NCBI GenBank assembly: GCA_963922455.1
Contig: CAWUIO010000026.1
Location: forward strand, 1 to 61,966
Direction: 5' to 3'
Length of the DNA: 61,966 nucleotides
Source: CAWUIO01 sp963922455
Lineage (GTDB): Bacteria > Bacteroidota > Bacteroidia > Cytophagales > Microscillaceae
This document shows positions 1-7,886 of the stretch, in pieces. A program made the translations under genes and the position numbers. The notes beneath the pieces were generated by a model, which ran no database searches, was not told where the DNA came from, and saw only the letters and a list, made by a program, of their open reading frames with translations. The number at the start of each line of letters is the position of its first letter. The stretch's first letter is position 1.

Positions 1-113
1 CTGTTTGAGCTCGTGTTGGCCCTTGCGGGGAAAGGCAGCGAGTAGCGAGAGCCCGCCCCGCACCGGCAGGAGCTATGATCAGGGCCGGGAACGATTTGGT
101 GCGGGGAAGCCCC
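1..113 (+). repeat. Dispersed intergenic repeat, copy 1 (5' end cut by window)
   Basis: First of 18 copies. In this orientation the element reads: start module GGCTkAGGGATwGArCGGC (missing here), TGTTTGAGCTCG, a variable loop, CAGCGAGTAGCGAAAGCCCG, a variable hairpin, and an end GGGGAAGCCCC or GGGGCAGCCCC. This copy has a 9-bp hairpin, CCCCGCACC with GGTGCGGGG, a pairing seen in no other copy here. It lies 76 bp before hemF. Its open frames are not credible genes. Confidence 0.85.
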
Positions 114-189
114 TAATCATCCTGTTTTGTTTTTATCAACTTAAAGACCAGACTACCAATATTTTACGAAGATTTTATTCAAGCTACGC

Positions 190-1083
190 ATGAATTTTAA
201 AGAAGAAGTACGCCAATATTTTGAGAATTTACAAGACCAAATCTGCAATTCCTTGGAAGAACTGGATACTAAGGGACGCTTTCAGGAAGATCTCTGGCAA
301 AGACCGGGAGGAGGCGGAGGAAAAACCCGAATCATTCAGGGAGGACTAATAGAGAAAGGGGGAGTCAACTTTTCGGCCGTTTATGGTGACTTGCCCGAGG
401 TTTTAAAAAACCGTATGGAAACCGATGGGGGGCAGTTTTTTGCTACAGGCGTCTCCATTGTTTTGCACCCGGTCAATGCCCATATGCCCATTATTCATAT
501 GAATGTCCGGTACTTCGAGATGAATGATGGGCGTTCCTGGTTTGGGGGAGGCATTGATCTTACCCCTCATTATGTACTCAAAGACCAAGCCCAGTACTTT
601 CATCAAAAACTAAAAGAAGTGTGTGATGCCCACCATCCGACCTACTACCCCGCCTTTAAAGACTGGGCCGATGAATATTTTTATATAAAACACCGCCAGG
701 AAACCCGGGGTATTGGCGGAATCTTTTTTGACCGGCTCTCGGAAAAGGAGTCCTTCCCGATTGCCCAACGTTTTGCCTTTGTACGGGACGTCGGAGAAGT
801 TTTTGTCCCCATTTATACGCAATTAGCTGAGTGGAACCGGGATAAAACCGAAACCGAAGCGCATAAAAATTGGCAATTGATTCGCCGGGGAAGGTATGTG
901 GAGTTTAATTTGGTCTATGATCAAGGTACTAAATTTGGCCTCGAGACCTCAGGCCGGATCGAGTCTATCCTGATGAGCCTGCCCCTCCACGCTTCCTGGC
1001 AGTATAATCAGGTACCCGATGCGGGCAGCCCCGAGGCTCAAAGCATAGAGCTTTTACAAAAAGGAATTGATTGGATACAATAA
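190..1083 (+). CDS. hemF: Oxygen-dependent coproporphyrinogen III oxidase
   Basis: Decarboxylates two propionates of coproporphyrinogen III to vinyl groups with O2, giving protoporphyrinogen IX in cytosolic heme synthesis. The 297-residue length is normal for the family. Visible signatures are HPVNAHMPIIHMNVRYFE (about 93-110), FGGGIDLTPHY (about 118-128) and KHRQETRGIGGIFFD (about 167-181), which hold the conserved histidines and the glycine-rich substrate segment. The ATG at 190 gives a standard N-terminus. The PAP2 gene starts 4 bp after the stop, so the two are probably co-transcribed although functionally unrelated. Identification is secure. Confidence 0.97.
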   Translation: MNFKEEVRQYFENLQDQICNSLEELDTKGRFQEDLWQRPGGGGGKTRIIQGGLIEKGGVNFSAVYGDLPEVLKNRMETDGGQFFATGVSIVLHPVNAHMPIIHMNVRYFEMNDGRSWFGGGIDLTPHYVLKDQAQYFHQKLKEVCDAHHPTYYPAFKDWADEYFYIKHRQETRGIGGIFFDRLSEKESFPIAQRFAFVRDVGEVFVPIYTQLAEWNRDKTETEAHKNWQLIRRGRYVEFNLVYDQGTKFGLETSGRIESILMSLPLHASWQYNQVPDAGSPEAQSIELLQKGIDWIQ

Positions 1084-1087
1084 TACC

Positions 1088-1654
1088 ATGGAAACTTTAC
1101 TAAGCTGGGATATAGAGCTCTTGCTGTGGCTTAATGAGCAAAACCACCCCTATCTGGACCAGATCATGTTTTTCCTCAGCGAAAAAAAAGTGTGGATACC
1201 TTTTTATTTGTTGCTGGTTTACTTCGTGTTCCGGATTGAAAAGTGGAAAATTTGGATCTTTGCCCTCACCGTAGCCGCTACTATAGGTCTGAGTGATGGC
1301 TTTACCTCTAAGTTTATGAAGCCCTATTTTGAGCGATTGCGGCCCAGTCATAATCCGGAAATAAGGGAAGCCGTACATCTTGTCAATGACTACCGCGGGG
1401 GGAAATTTGGCTTTGCTTCCTCTCACGCCGCCAATACCTTTGCCTTGGCCCTCCTTTTATGGATTTTGTACCGCAGGTATTGGCCCTATGTGGGGCTTAT
1501 GTTCCTTTGGGCAGCCCTGGTATCCTATACACGCATTTATTTGGGAGTTCATTTTCCGCTTGACATCTTAGTTGGGGCCATGGTGGGTATGCTGAGTGCC
1601 TTGCTTATGAGCCAGTTTTACTTTTATTTACATCGAAAAATATATCCGCATTAA
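1088..1654 (+). CDS. PAP2-family membrane phosphatase
   Basis: A 188-residue membrane phosphatase, probably acting on a lipid phosphate such as undecaprenyl pyrophosphate or phosphatidylglycerophosphate. The three PAP2 motifs are present: K-x6-RP (KPYFERLRP), SSHAANTFA in place of PSGH with the catalytic His, and YTRIYLGVHFPLDIL with the second His and Asp. Hydrophobic segments surround them as in single-domain family members. I chose the ATG at 1088: the upstream in-frame start at 1067 lies inside hemF. The exact substrate cannot be read from sequence; an undecaprenyl-diphosphatase role is possible. Confidence 0.9.
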   Translation: METLLSWDIELLLWLNEQNHPYLDQIMFFLSEKKVWIPFYLLLVYFVFRIEKWKIWIFALTVAATIGLSDGFTSKFMKPYFERLRPSHNPEIREAVHLVNDYRGGKFGFASSHAANTFALALLLWILYRRYWPYVGLMFLWAALVSYTRIYLGVHFPLDILVGAMVGMLSALLMSQFYFYLHRKIYPH

Positions 1655-1680
1655 ACCTTCTGGGCAGCTTAGCGTCTAAA

Positions 1681-1696
1681 AGGGCAGAAATGCCCT
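1681..1696. other. Small hairpin before the sigma-factor gene
   Basis: AGGGCA-GAAA-TGCCCT is a perfect 6-bp stem with a GNRA-type loop, ending 8 bp before the first possible start of the sigma gene. There is no T-run after it, so it is not a simple terminator. It could affect translation of the sigma factor; this is inference. Confidence 0.35.
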
Positions 1697-1704
1697 GCTA
1701 GGAT

Positions 1705-2274
1705 ATGCGCGATACGTCAACTATGGAAAAGATCTCCGAGGACCGGGAAATATTGGAAAAATTCCAAGATCCGGATACCCGGAATATGGCTTTTAATACA
1801 TTGGTACGAAAGTATCAGGAAAAAATCTATTGGTTGGTCCGTAAAATGGTCATCGACCACGAAGATGCCAATGACTTAACCCAAGAAGTTTTTGTCAAGA
1901 TTTGGAAAAACTTGGAAAAATTCCAAGGCAATTCGCAATTGTACACCTGGATGTACCGCATTGCCACCAATGAATGCCTTAGCTTCTTAAAGAAAAAACG
2001 GAATAAGTTTTTTATACCGATTGTTGATGTCGGCAAGGAATTGAGCCATAAACTAGAAAATGGCCCCTATGTCTCAGGAGACGAAGTGCAATTAAAGCTG
2101 CAAAAAGCTATCTTAAAACTGCCCGACAAACAAAGATTGGTGTTTAACATGAAATATTTTGATGATTTGAAGTACGAAGAGATATCCGAAGTATTAGGTA
2201 CCAGTGTTGGCGCCTTGAAGGCATCTTATCATTTGGCCGTAAAAAAAATTGAACAAGAGCTCAAAAGGGCCTAA
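1705..2274 (+). CDS. ECF-type RNA polymerase sigma factor
   Basis: A 189-residue sigma-70 of the ECF group. Region 2 is visible at about 28-85, with the DLTQEVFVKIWKN core-binding segment and YTWMYRIATNECLSFLKKK for -10 recognition. Region 4 at about 130-185 has LPDKQRLVFNMKYFDDL followed by the YEEISEVLGTSVGALK helix-turn-helix. The ATG at 1705 is used; an in-frame ATG at 1723 is an equally good start. The next two genes on the same strand encode a repeat-containing membrane protein and a Spy-like periplasmic protein, an arrangement typical of envelope-stress sigma operons. Confidence 0.93.
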   Translation: MRDTSTMEKISEDREILEKFQDPDTRNMAFNTLVRKYQEKIYWLVRKMVIDHEDANDLTQEVFVKIWKNLEKFQGNSQLYTWMYRIATNECLSFLKKKRNKFFIPIVDVGKELSHKLENGPYVSGDEVQLKLQKAILKLPDKQRLVFNMKYFDDLKYEEISEVLGTSVGALKASYHLAVKKIEQELKRA

Positions 2275-2318
2275 ATACCCATTAAACCTTTTATGAGTAG
2301 CCCTGTCTAACCGACAGA

Positions 2319-3410
2319 ATGAAACGTATGAAAAAGCCATTTAACATCCACCACGCCAAAATAGGTTTACCGTTTGAGGTACCTTCTGCCTATTTTGAAA
2401 AGCTGCCCCAGGATATACAAGCCCGGGTACGGAAGTTTTATGGCTTGCCCATACACGAAATTCCTAAGGAAACTTTCTTCTTGGTACCCCAAGAATACTT
2501 TGCCGAACTCCCCCAGCATATTCAAGCCAAAGTAAGCCTCTGGGAAGGCTCCCAACCCGGAGAAAACCCTGCCCAATCGCTATTTATCTTGCCAGCTTCC
2601 AGCTTGGAGGAGTTACCCCGGGCCATCCAAGCCCGGATCCAGCAACTTGAGGCCAAAGATTTTACCGAAAAGCCCCAAGCGGCTCCTTTTGAGGCCCCCA
2701 AAGATTTCTTTTCGGGCTTAGAACAGTCTATTTTGGCCCAAACGAGTCAAAAACCAAGCGAAATACTCCCGGCATATTCTCAGGAGCATCCCTTTGAGGT
2801 GCCCGGGCCCTACTTTGAGCAACTAGCCCATGCTATCCAAGACCGGGTTCGGGAAGAGAGAAGCCAGGAAAGTCGCTGGGCCCTGCCCCCGGCACTGGTT
2901 TTGCGGTGGGCCGGCGCTTTTATACTCCTTGTTGGGCTGGGTGTAGGCTTGTGGCAACTCTCTCCACCTCCATCAGGCAATGCCCAAGAAGGTAATAAGC
3001 CTTCCCAGCAAGATAGTACCCTTTTACCTGGAGCAGCCCCAGAAAGCCTAGCCCTAGGAGAGGAAACGAACGTACCCGAAGAATCTAATCCGGCTTCTGT
3101 TCCAGAGAGTGAGGATGAGCCCTATACGCAAGGGCTTCCCAACCAAGCCCTAGCCCAGGCCCCGGTTTCGGAAAGCTCACCCAGTTTACAGGAAGTCCCC
3201 GATGAATTGTTACTTGAATACATTGACCAGAGTTTTGATCACGAAATAGAGCTGGCCGAAGCCTATGCTCTACTAGATTTTGAAGAGCCTAGCCAAGAGG
3301 AATTTTGGGAAGATGTCCTTGATGAAGATCCCCAAGAAGAACTAATTTTGGGAGATTTATCAGAAAAGGACTTGCATGCATTAGCGAAACTCTTACAAAC
3401 TAAGCCATGA
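2319..3410 (+). CDS. Putative membrane anti-sigma factor with five N-terminal VPxxYFExL repeats
   Basis: A 363-residue single-pass protein. The N-terminal 190 residues hold five imperfect copies of a roughly 35-40 residue unit: PFEVPSAYFEKLPQDIQARV, FFLVPQEYFAELPQHIQAKV, LFILPASSLEELPRAIQARI, PFEAPKDFFSGLEQSILAQT and PFEVPGPYFEQLAHAIQDRV. One TM segment (WAGAFILLVGLGVGLWQL) follows near residue 195-215, then a Pro/Ser/Glu-rich and acidic tail. Position directly after an ECF sigma gene suggests an anti-sigma or sigma-control role. As I recall, one copy of a VPxxYFExL motif is common in such Bacteroidota proteins; five copies look unusual. No anti-sigma ZAS motif is visible. Confidence 0.6.
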   Translation: MKRMKKPFNIHHAKIGLPFEVPSAYFEKLPQDIQARVRKFYGLPIHEIPKETFFLVPQEYFAELPQHIQAKVSLWEGSQPGENPAQSLFILPASSLEELPRAIQARIQQLEAKDFTEKPQAAPFEAPKDFFSGLEQSILAQTSQKPSEILPAYSQEHPFEVPGPYFEQLAHAIQDRVREERSQESRWALPPALVLRWAGAFILLVGLGVGLWQLSPPPSGNAQEGNKPSQQDSTLLPGAAPESLALGEETNVPEESNPASVPESEDEPYTQGLPNQALAQAPVSESSPSLQEVPDELLLEYIDQSFDHEIELAEAYALLDFEEPSQEEFWEDVLDEDPQEELILGDLSEKDLHALAKLLQTKP

Positions 3411-3883
3411 AACTTTATAAACTAATTTTATTTATTGCCCTAAGCCTGGTAGTCCCTGAGCTGGCAGCTCAAGGGTTTGACCGAGATAGCCTGGAAATGA
3501 CCATAGTGCAAAGGCGCCTAGAAAGCAAACGGGCCGAAATAGCCGAGATAAAAAAAGAAATCATCAGCGACCGGATCAACCTGACCGAGGAGCAAGCCGA
3601 GAAATTTTGGCCCATTTATGATGCATATACCTTGCAAAGAATCCGCTTGCGCCGTAAAATACAAAACCTAAAAAAGCAGGGCTTTCGCTTGACTTCTTCC
3701 GATGAAGATATCAAAAAGTCTATCGATCAGATATTTGATTACCGGAAGCAAGAACTCGGTTTAGATTTACACACTCAGGAAAAACTCTTGGAGGTTATCA
3801 ACATACGCCAATTGGCCGAGCTTTATAATTCGGAGCAGGAGTTCATCCGGGTTGTTTTGCAAACCCTTCGGAGTAGAAATTAA
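3407..3883 (+). CDS. Secreted Spy/CpxP-like alpha-helical protein
   Basis: A 158-residue protein with a signal peptide (MKLYKLILFIALSLVVPELA, then AQ). The mature part is charged and helical, with INLTEEQAEKFWPIYDAY, which resembles the LTxEQ helix of Spy/CpxP-like periplasmic proteins, and a second helical pair near DFRKQELGLDLHTQEKLLEVI. The start overlaps the stop of the preceding gene (ATGA), so the pair is translationally coupled. By context it is the periplasmic partner or output of the sigma-factor operon. The family assignment is moderate; chaperone or stress-sensor function is inferred. Confidence 0.65.
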   Translation: MKLYKLILFIALSLVVPELAAQGFDRDSLEMTIVQRRLESKRAEIAEIKKEIISDRINLTEEQAEKFWPIYDAYTLQRIRLRRKIQNLKKQGFRLTSSDEDIKKSIDQIFDYRKQELGLDLHTQEKLLEVINIRQLAELYNSEQEFIRVVLQTLRSRN

Positions 3884-3889
3884 GCTCAA

Positions 3890-3925
3890 GAAGCCCCGTC
3901 TGTGAGAACAGGCGGGGCTTTTTTA
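3890..3925. terminator. Intrinsic terminator shared by convergent genes
   Basis: AAGCCCCGTCTG / CAGGCGGGGCTT stem with a short loop, followed by a T-run on the plus strand. It lies between the stop of the Spy-like gene and the convergent stop at 3929. Confidence 0.85.
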
Positions 3926-3928
3926 TAT

Positions 3929-5281
3929 TTAAAATAAGCGCTTCGTACCTTTTACTTCAATCTCACCATAGCGCTCAATTTCATACGTGATTTTCCAATC
4001 GGGTCGGTAATTGTACATTTGGGACCACATTGGGTACCAGGCCGGTTCTTCTTTGCCATTGACCTCTATCGTCCCCTCAGTAGGTATGTCTGACACCTTC
4101 ATTTTTACCTTAATAAACTCTACCGAGTTGGGCTCAAGCGTCTTATTAATTTGAGCTGGGGTAAAGTCAAAGTTTACCATAGACTCCAAATCCATGGTAA
4201 ACAGCATAGGCACCTCCTCTGAGTTATTCACCCGAATGGTAAATTCACTATCCACAGGAGGCTTCTCCATATCAAAATCCGACTCGATTTTGACGGCTTG
4301 GCGGGCCAGGTTCATCTCAAGGTATTTTTGAATATCTTCCTGGCTAAAATCTTCATCAAAGATGCCTTCGAGCATCACATTGGCCATGAGGGGGCCTTCA
4401 TCGGTCATGGTAATCCACATCACGTGGTCAAACTGGCCAAAAATGGGGCCTCGGAGGCTACTCCCCCCACCCGTAGTAGCCAAGGAGATGTATTGGTTGT
4501 TTTGATTACGCTCCCGGTGGGTATACCGATGGATATGGCCGGCAAATACGGTATGCTTTCTATCTTGTAGCAAACCCTCGATTTCTTTCCAGCCACTACG
4601 CTCATACTCCGGTTCGCCTTCGGTCATTTGTTCGTTTTCTTCGGCTAGCCAAACTGGCTTATGCATAAAGACCATGGTCCAACGAACGTCCGGGTTTTCT
4701 TCCAAGGTCTTTTTTACATAGGCCCGCTGCTCTTCGGAGAAGAAAGAACTCCGGTGGGCGTCTAAGCCTTCCTCGCTGTTGAGGCAGAGAAACAAAACGT
4801 CGCGGTACACAAAGTGGTAATACAAGGCCCCCAGGCGCTCCTTCCAGAGGCCTTCCATTACTTTATTGGTAACATCGTGGTTTCCTACCACATAGAAAAA
4901 AGGCATGTTGAGTTGTTCTACAAAACCGTCAAACTCGTCCCATTGCCGGTTGAGTTCGTCCAAGTCTTCGGTGTAGCCCTGGATGAGGTCGCCCACACTC
5001 ATCACAAACTCCGGCTGTAGGAGATTGACTTTGTCTACTCCCTGCTCAAAAACACCGGGCCTCATGCCGCCGGTGCGGTCGGTAACCACGACAAATTGAA
5101 AATTGTCCGGCTCATTGTTCCAGTCTAACTGAGTCCAAGGGTTTTTGGCGGCCGAGTCATCGATTTGTACCACTTCAGTAGTTTCTTGGCCCGTTTTATC
5201 GGTTTTACAAGCCCCCAAAAATAGCAAACAGAGCACCAAGCCCAGCCCGGCCCTCCCTCTAGGTATGCACGTGTGTATCAT
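3929..5281 (-). CDS. Metallophosphoesterase lipoprotein
   Basis: A 450-residue calcineurin-like phosphoesterase. The N-terminus is a lipoprotein signal ending LFLGAC-K. Metal-binding blocks are visible in order: VVTDRTGG (variant of the DxH block), SVGDLIQG, VVGNHD, VFMHKPVW and VFAGHIHRY. The first block has Arg where His is usual, so metal site 1 may differ or the substrate class may be unusual. The last ~130 residues look like a beta-sandwich. It is probably exported and anchored to a membrane. It stands alone, convergent with the sigma operon; the natural substrate is unknown. Confidence 0.88.
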   Translation of the reverse strand: MIHTCIPRGRAGLGLVLCLLFLGACKTDKTGQETTEVVQIDDSAAKNPWTQLDWNNEPDNFQFVVVTDRTGGMRPGVFEQGVDKVNLLQPEFVMSVGDLIQGYTEDLDELNRQWDEFDGFVEQLNMPFFYVVGNHDVTNKVMEGLWKERLGALYYHFVYRDVLFLCLNSEEGLDAHRSSFFSEEQRAYVKKTLEENPDVRWTMVFMHKPVWLAEENEQMTEGEPEYERSGWKEIEGLLQDRKHTVFAGHIHRYTHRERNQNNQYISLATTGGGSSLRGPIFGQFDHVMWITMTDEGPLMANVMLEGIFDEDFSQEDIQKYLEMNLARQAVKIESDFDMEKPPVDSEFTIRVNNSEEVPMLFTMDLESMVNFDFTPAQINKTLEPNSVEFIKVKMKVSDIPTEGTIEVNGKEEPAWYPMWSQMYNYRPDWKITYEIERYGEIEVKGTKRLF

Positions 5282-5380
5282 AAGTGAAGATTTTAGTTTG
5301 GTAGCCCTAAGATAGCCACTTGTGGAAGGAAAGGGTAGTAAAACTTTTGAGAATCATCTTTTGGCTTAAAAATAATCCTA

Positions 5381-5511
5381 GGGGCTTCCCCGCGCTAGTT
5401 AGCCAAGGCGGCATTTTGTCGGTTACTGCCGGCGCGGGTCGGGCTCTCACTACTCGCTGCCTTTGCCCACTGGCCTACACGAGCTCAAACAGGCCGTTCG
5501 ATCCCTAAGCC
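5381..5511 (-). repeat. Dispersed intergenic repeat, copy 2
   Basis: Reverse-oriented full copy. Hairpin arms are CCCGCGC/GCGCGGG, with an end GGGGAAGCCCC read on the minus strand. It forms a head-to-head inverted pair with the next copy, separated by a purine/pyrimidine hairpin. Confidence 0.9.
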
Positions 5512-5514
5512 TTG

Positions 5515-5591
5515 GAAGAACCGAGAGGAGAGAAGCGAGAGGAGAGACCTAAGAATCTGTCTCTTTTCTCTCCTCTCTCTTCTCTCTTCTG
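5515..5591. repeat. Polypurine/polypyrimidine inverted repeat
   Basis: A GA-rich arm (GAGAGGAGAGAAGCGAGAGG) is followed, after a short AT-containing turn near 5550-5558, by a TC-rich arm (CTCTCCTCTCTCTTCTCTC). The two can fold into a long imperfect hairpin; as duplex DNA it is a strand-asymmetric R/Y tract. It sits exactly between two inverted copies of the dispersed repeat. A related GA tract follows copy 6 at 24064-24134. Confidence 0.7.
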
Positions 5592-5595
5592 AAAT

Positions 5596-5735
5596 GGCTT
5601 AGGGACACCCACCGCTTGCGGCCGAGACCGAAAGGGCCTAGCGGGGGGCAGGCTCGGGCTTGTCTGGGTGGCCCGGCCCGCGCTGGGCAGGGGTTTCCTT
5701 TTTAAGGCACAGGGGGGCTGTCGCGGGCAAGCCCC
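5596..5735 (+). repeat. Dispersed intergenic repeat, copy 3 (diverged)
   Basis: Begins GGCTTAGGGA and ends CGCGGGCAAGCCCC, with hairpin arms CCCGCG/CGCGGG around a GC-rich loop. The middle has drifted and lacks the GAGCTCG and GCGAGTAGCG modules; it shares GGGCCTAGCGGGG with copy 8 at 27721. It ends 25 bp past the stop of the STING-like gene. Confidence 0.65.
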
Positions 5736-5760
5736 AAAGTATTTTAAAAGAGGGTTCTTT

Positions 5761-6879
5761 TTACTGGATTAGAGCTAAATTATGTCGGTTTAAGTCTTCA
5801 ATTCGTACAGCCTTCTCGATAAAGGAGTAATCGTGCATATACGTTTGTAGAGCCTTTTTGAACTCCGCAATTTCATATTGGGTAATTTCTGATTGACAAC
5901 CTTCTTGGCATTTTCCTCCCCCTATATTTTCAATGTAATTACTTAGGGATAAAGTTGTAGTCGGAAAATCGATGAAGAAGTAACAGTTACCCCTTTTTTT
6001 GCCATACAGTGTATAATTACGGTGTAAGACACTCACATTCACAGTGTCCAGATTATATTCTCGAATATACCCATATATAGCATTGTGTATACCCTTATCT
6101 AGGGTTTCGGGTACAAATAACATAAACACAAAGTTCTCGCTTGAGAGCGCTTTTCCGTTTACCTTAATCTCCCCTACTACATTTTTGTGTAGTGATTCTG
6201 TAACTGGCTTTACAAAATTGTAGAAATATCCGTAAGCCAAGCCGTTTGAGGGGCCTATTTTACCGTAGGTGTTATTTAATATACAGGGTATGTTAGCAAA
6301 ATAAACCCCAAAGCTAAGACCTAGGAAGATTACAATTCGGTTTTGGAAGGAAACGCTTTTATGGCCGACCCAAGGGCTAAATACGCCATAAAATAATACT
6401 CCGCTCCCTACTGCTATGAGACAGCGACAAAGCTCGGCCTCAAGGGGAAGTAATATCGGTTGACTTGTAATGAAATATAAAGCCGCAAACACTATAATTA
6501 AAGCGAAGACCAATACTACATTTTCCAATTGTTTGGGGAGTGAATCTTTTCTAGGTAAGCTAACAAAAGTCATAAGCTCATCGGTATGCTCAAATAATTG
6601 AACTTGATTTTCCTCATTTTCAAGTTCATCAACAAGATAGAGCAGAAACTTAAGCATGCGACTAAACTCCTTGCGGTAAGTGTCTACTTGTATAATTCCT
6701 TGATGATAATCCAGTTCATTTTTCCGGAACACAGATTGCAATTGTAGTACTTTATCTTCGTACGAAGTTTTTCGTGTCCTTTTACGTAATGCTTCCAATG
6801 CTTCACGGATTTTGTTTTGCGCGATTAGCTCTTGAATTTTTACTTTACTTTCCTGAGAACTTTCTAGGGTTGCTGTCAT
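5761..6879 (-). CDS. EAD-like / three-TM / prokaryotic STING receptor
   Basis: A 372-residue protein. Residues ~14-86 form a charged helical domain resembling effector-associated (EAD11-like) adaptor domains. Residues ~118-138, 150-171 and 181-200 are three TM segments. From ~205 the sequence aligns by eye with STING: SNGLAYGYFYNFVKPVTESL matches the GLAWSYYIGYLRLILPEL helix, FVFMLFVPETLD matches YILLPLDCGVPDNL, and GNCYFFIDFPTTTLSLSNYI matches the TCVLEYATPLQTLFAMSQY segment near the ligand pocket; a final helix follows. Known bacterial STINGs bind cyclic di-GMP from a neighbouring CdnE cyclase in CBASS anti-phage defence. Here no cyclase is adjacent. The gene is AT-rich against its neighbours, suggesting transfer. 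STING assignment is strong, the EAD label moderate. Confidence 0.82.
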   Translation of the reverse strand: MTATLESSQESKVKIQELIAQNKIREALEALRKRTRKTSYEDKVLQLQSVFRKNELDYHQGIIQVDTYRKEFSRMLKFLLYLVDELENEENQVQLFEHTDELMTFVSLPRKDSLPKQLENVVLVFALIIVFAALYFITSQPILLPLEAELCRCLIAVGSGVLFYGVFSPWVGHKSVSFQNRIVIFLGLSFGVYFANIPCILNNTYGKIGPSNGLAYGYFYNFVKPVTESLHKNVVGEIKVNGKALSSENFVFMLFVPETLDKGIHNAIYGYIREYNLDTVNVSVLHRNYTLYGKKRGNCYFFIDFPTTTLSLSNYIENIGGGKCQEGCQSEITQYEIAEFKKALQTYMHDYSFIEKAVRIEDLNRHNLALIQ

Positions 6880-7185
6880 TTGTTAAAGGAGTCAACTGAT
6901 ATACTGTTAAGCTTTATTATTATTATATTAATTAGAAACAAACTAAATGTAAAATACTGTTGGAATAACCACCTCTCTAACTAAGCTTGAATTAAAAATA
7001 ATAGGTTCTTTTAAAAGTCACCCAAAAATAATTCTGTAAAAATCAAGCAAGCTTAGTCAATATATTATTGTTAACGAAACTTTCACTAACAGTGTGTCGG
7101 GTAGCCCCCCCAGTTCACAAAGGAATTCTAGTGTTTCACAAAGACATTTGGATATAGAGAGAATCTGTGGCACTTTTGTCTGACT
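6880..7185. other. AT-rich gap between STING-like gene and YigZ gene
   Basis: About 306 bp of AT-rich sequence separating divergent genes, so both promoters should lie here. I see no gene, no tRNA and no match to the TAnnTTTG -7 element for either side. The low GC suggests it belongs to the same acquired island as the STING-like gene. Confidence 0.5.
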
Positions 7186-7794
7186 ATGAGTGAAGAATTA
7201 ATTCCCGATACCTATTTGACCCTGGAAGGCCCCGCCGAAGGAATTTATAAGGAGAAAGGGAGCAAATTTTTGGGCTTTGCATATCCCGCCCGCGATGAGG
7301 AAGAAGTAAAGGCGCATTTGGAAGCCTCCAAGAAAACCTATTATGATGCCCGGCACCATTGTTATGCCTATATCTTGGGTTTTCCTAAATCCAGGCACCG
7401 GGCCCAAGATGATGGGGAACCCAATAACTCTGCCGGGGTGCCGATTTTAGGGCAGATCCGCTCGCGAGAATTGACCGATACCTTGGTTATTGTGGTCCGC
7501 TATTTTGGGGGTACCAAGTTGGGGGTGAGCGGCTTGGTACGCGCCTATAAAACCGCAGCGGCCGAAGCCTTGGAAGAAGCGCATATGATAGAAAAGCAAT
7601 TGATGGATTCTTTAGAAATCCGTTTTGCCTACCCCCAAATGAATGAGGTCATGAAGGTAGTCAAACAATACGGGCCCGAGATCGGTACTCAGAGCATGGA
7701 ATTGGATTGTAGGATGGAATTACGCATCCGACGACAACATTTCGCCAACATGTGGGCGGCATTAGGCGATATTGAGGGTATTTGCCTCGAATAA
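7186..7794 (+). CDS. YigZ/IMPACT family protein
   Basis: A 202-residue protein of the UPF0029/IMPACT family. The diagnostic segments are YDARHHCYAYILG (about 53-65), DDGEPNNSAGVPIL (about 75-88) and VVRYFGGTKLGVSGLVRAY (about 102-120). The second domain is the ferredoxin-like C-terminal fold of YigZ. Bacterial members are cytosolic; their role is uncertain, with ribosome- or nucleic-acid-associated functions proposed. The ATG at 7186 gives a complete domain. It is followed by tRNA-Gln, which has its own likely promoter. Confidence 0.92.
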   Translation: MSEELIPDTYLTLEGPAEGIYKEKGSKFLGFAYPARDEEEVKAHLEASKKTYYDARHHCYAYILGFPKSRHRAQDDGEPNNSAGVPILGQIRSRELTDTLVIVVRYFGGTKLGVSGLVRAYKTAAAEALEEAHMIEKQLMDSLEIRFAYPQMNEVMKVVKQYGPEIGTQSMELDCRMELRIRRQHFANMWAALGDIEGICLE

Positions 7795-7838
7795 TCTCTT
7801 TTTTTCAGAGAAGCATTTCCAAATACCGAAAAGCTTAG

Positions 7839-7846
7839 TATATTTG
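7839..7846 (+). promoter_or_regulatory. Probable -7 promoter element for tRNA-Gln
   Basis: TATATTTG matches the Bacteroidota -7 consensus TAnnTTTG and lies 40 bp before the mature tRNA. No convincing -33 TTG element is seen at the usual spacing. Confidence 0.5.
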
Positions 7847-7886
7847 CCCTGCGTTTCTAAAAACGCGACACAAATAAGCCTGTCAT

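Noticed and set aside
5..193. Short open frames inside dispersed repeat copies (also near 5320, 14863, 33742, 36121, 48793 and 59985)
   Set aside because: They encode similar low-complexity peptides only because the repeat is the same; no start signals or homology, and copies with indels break the frame.
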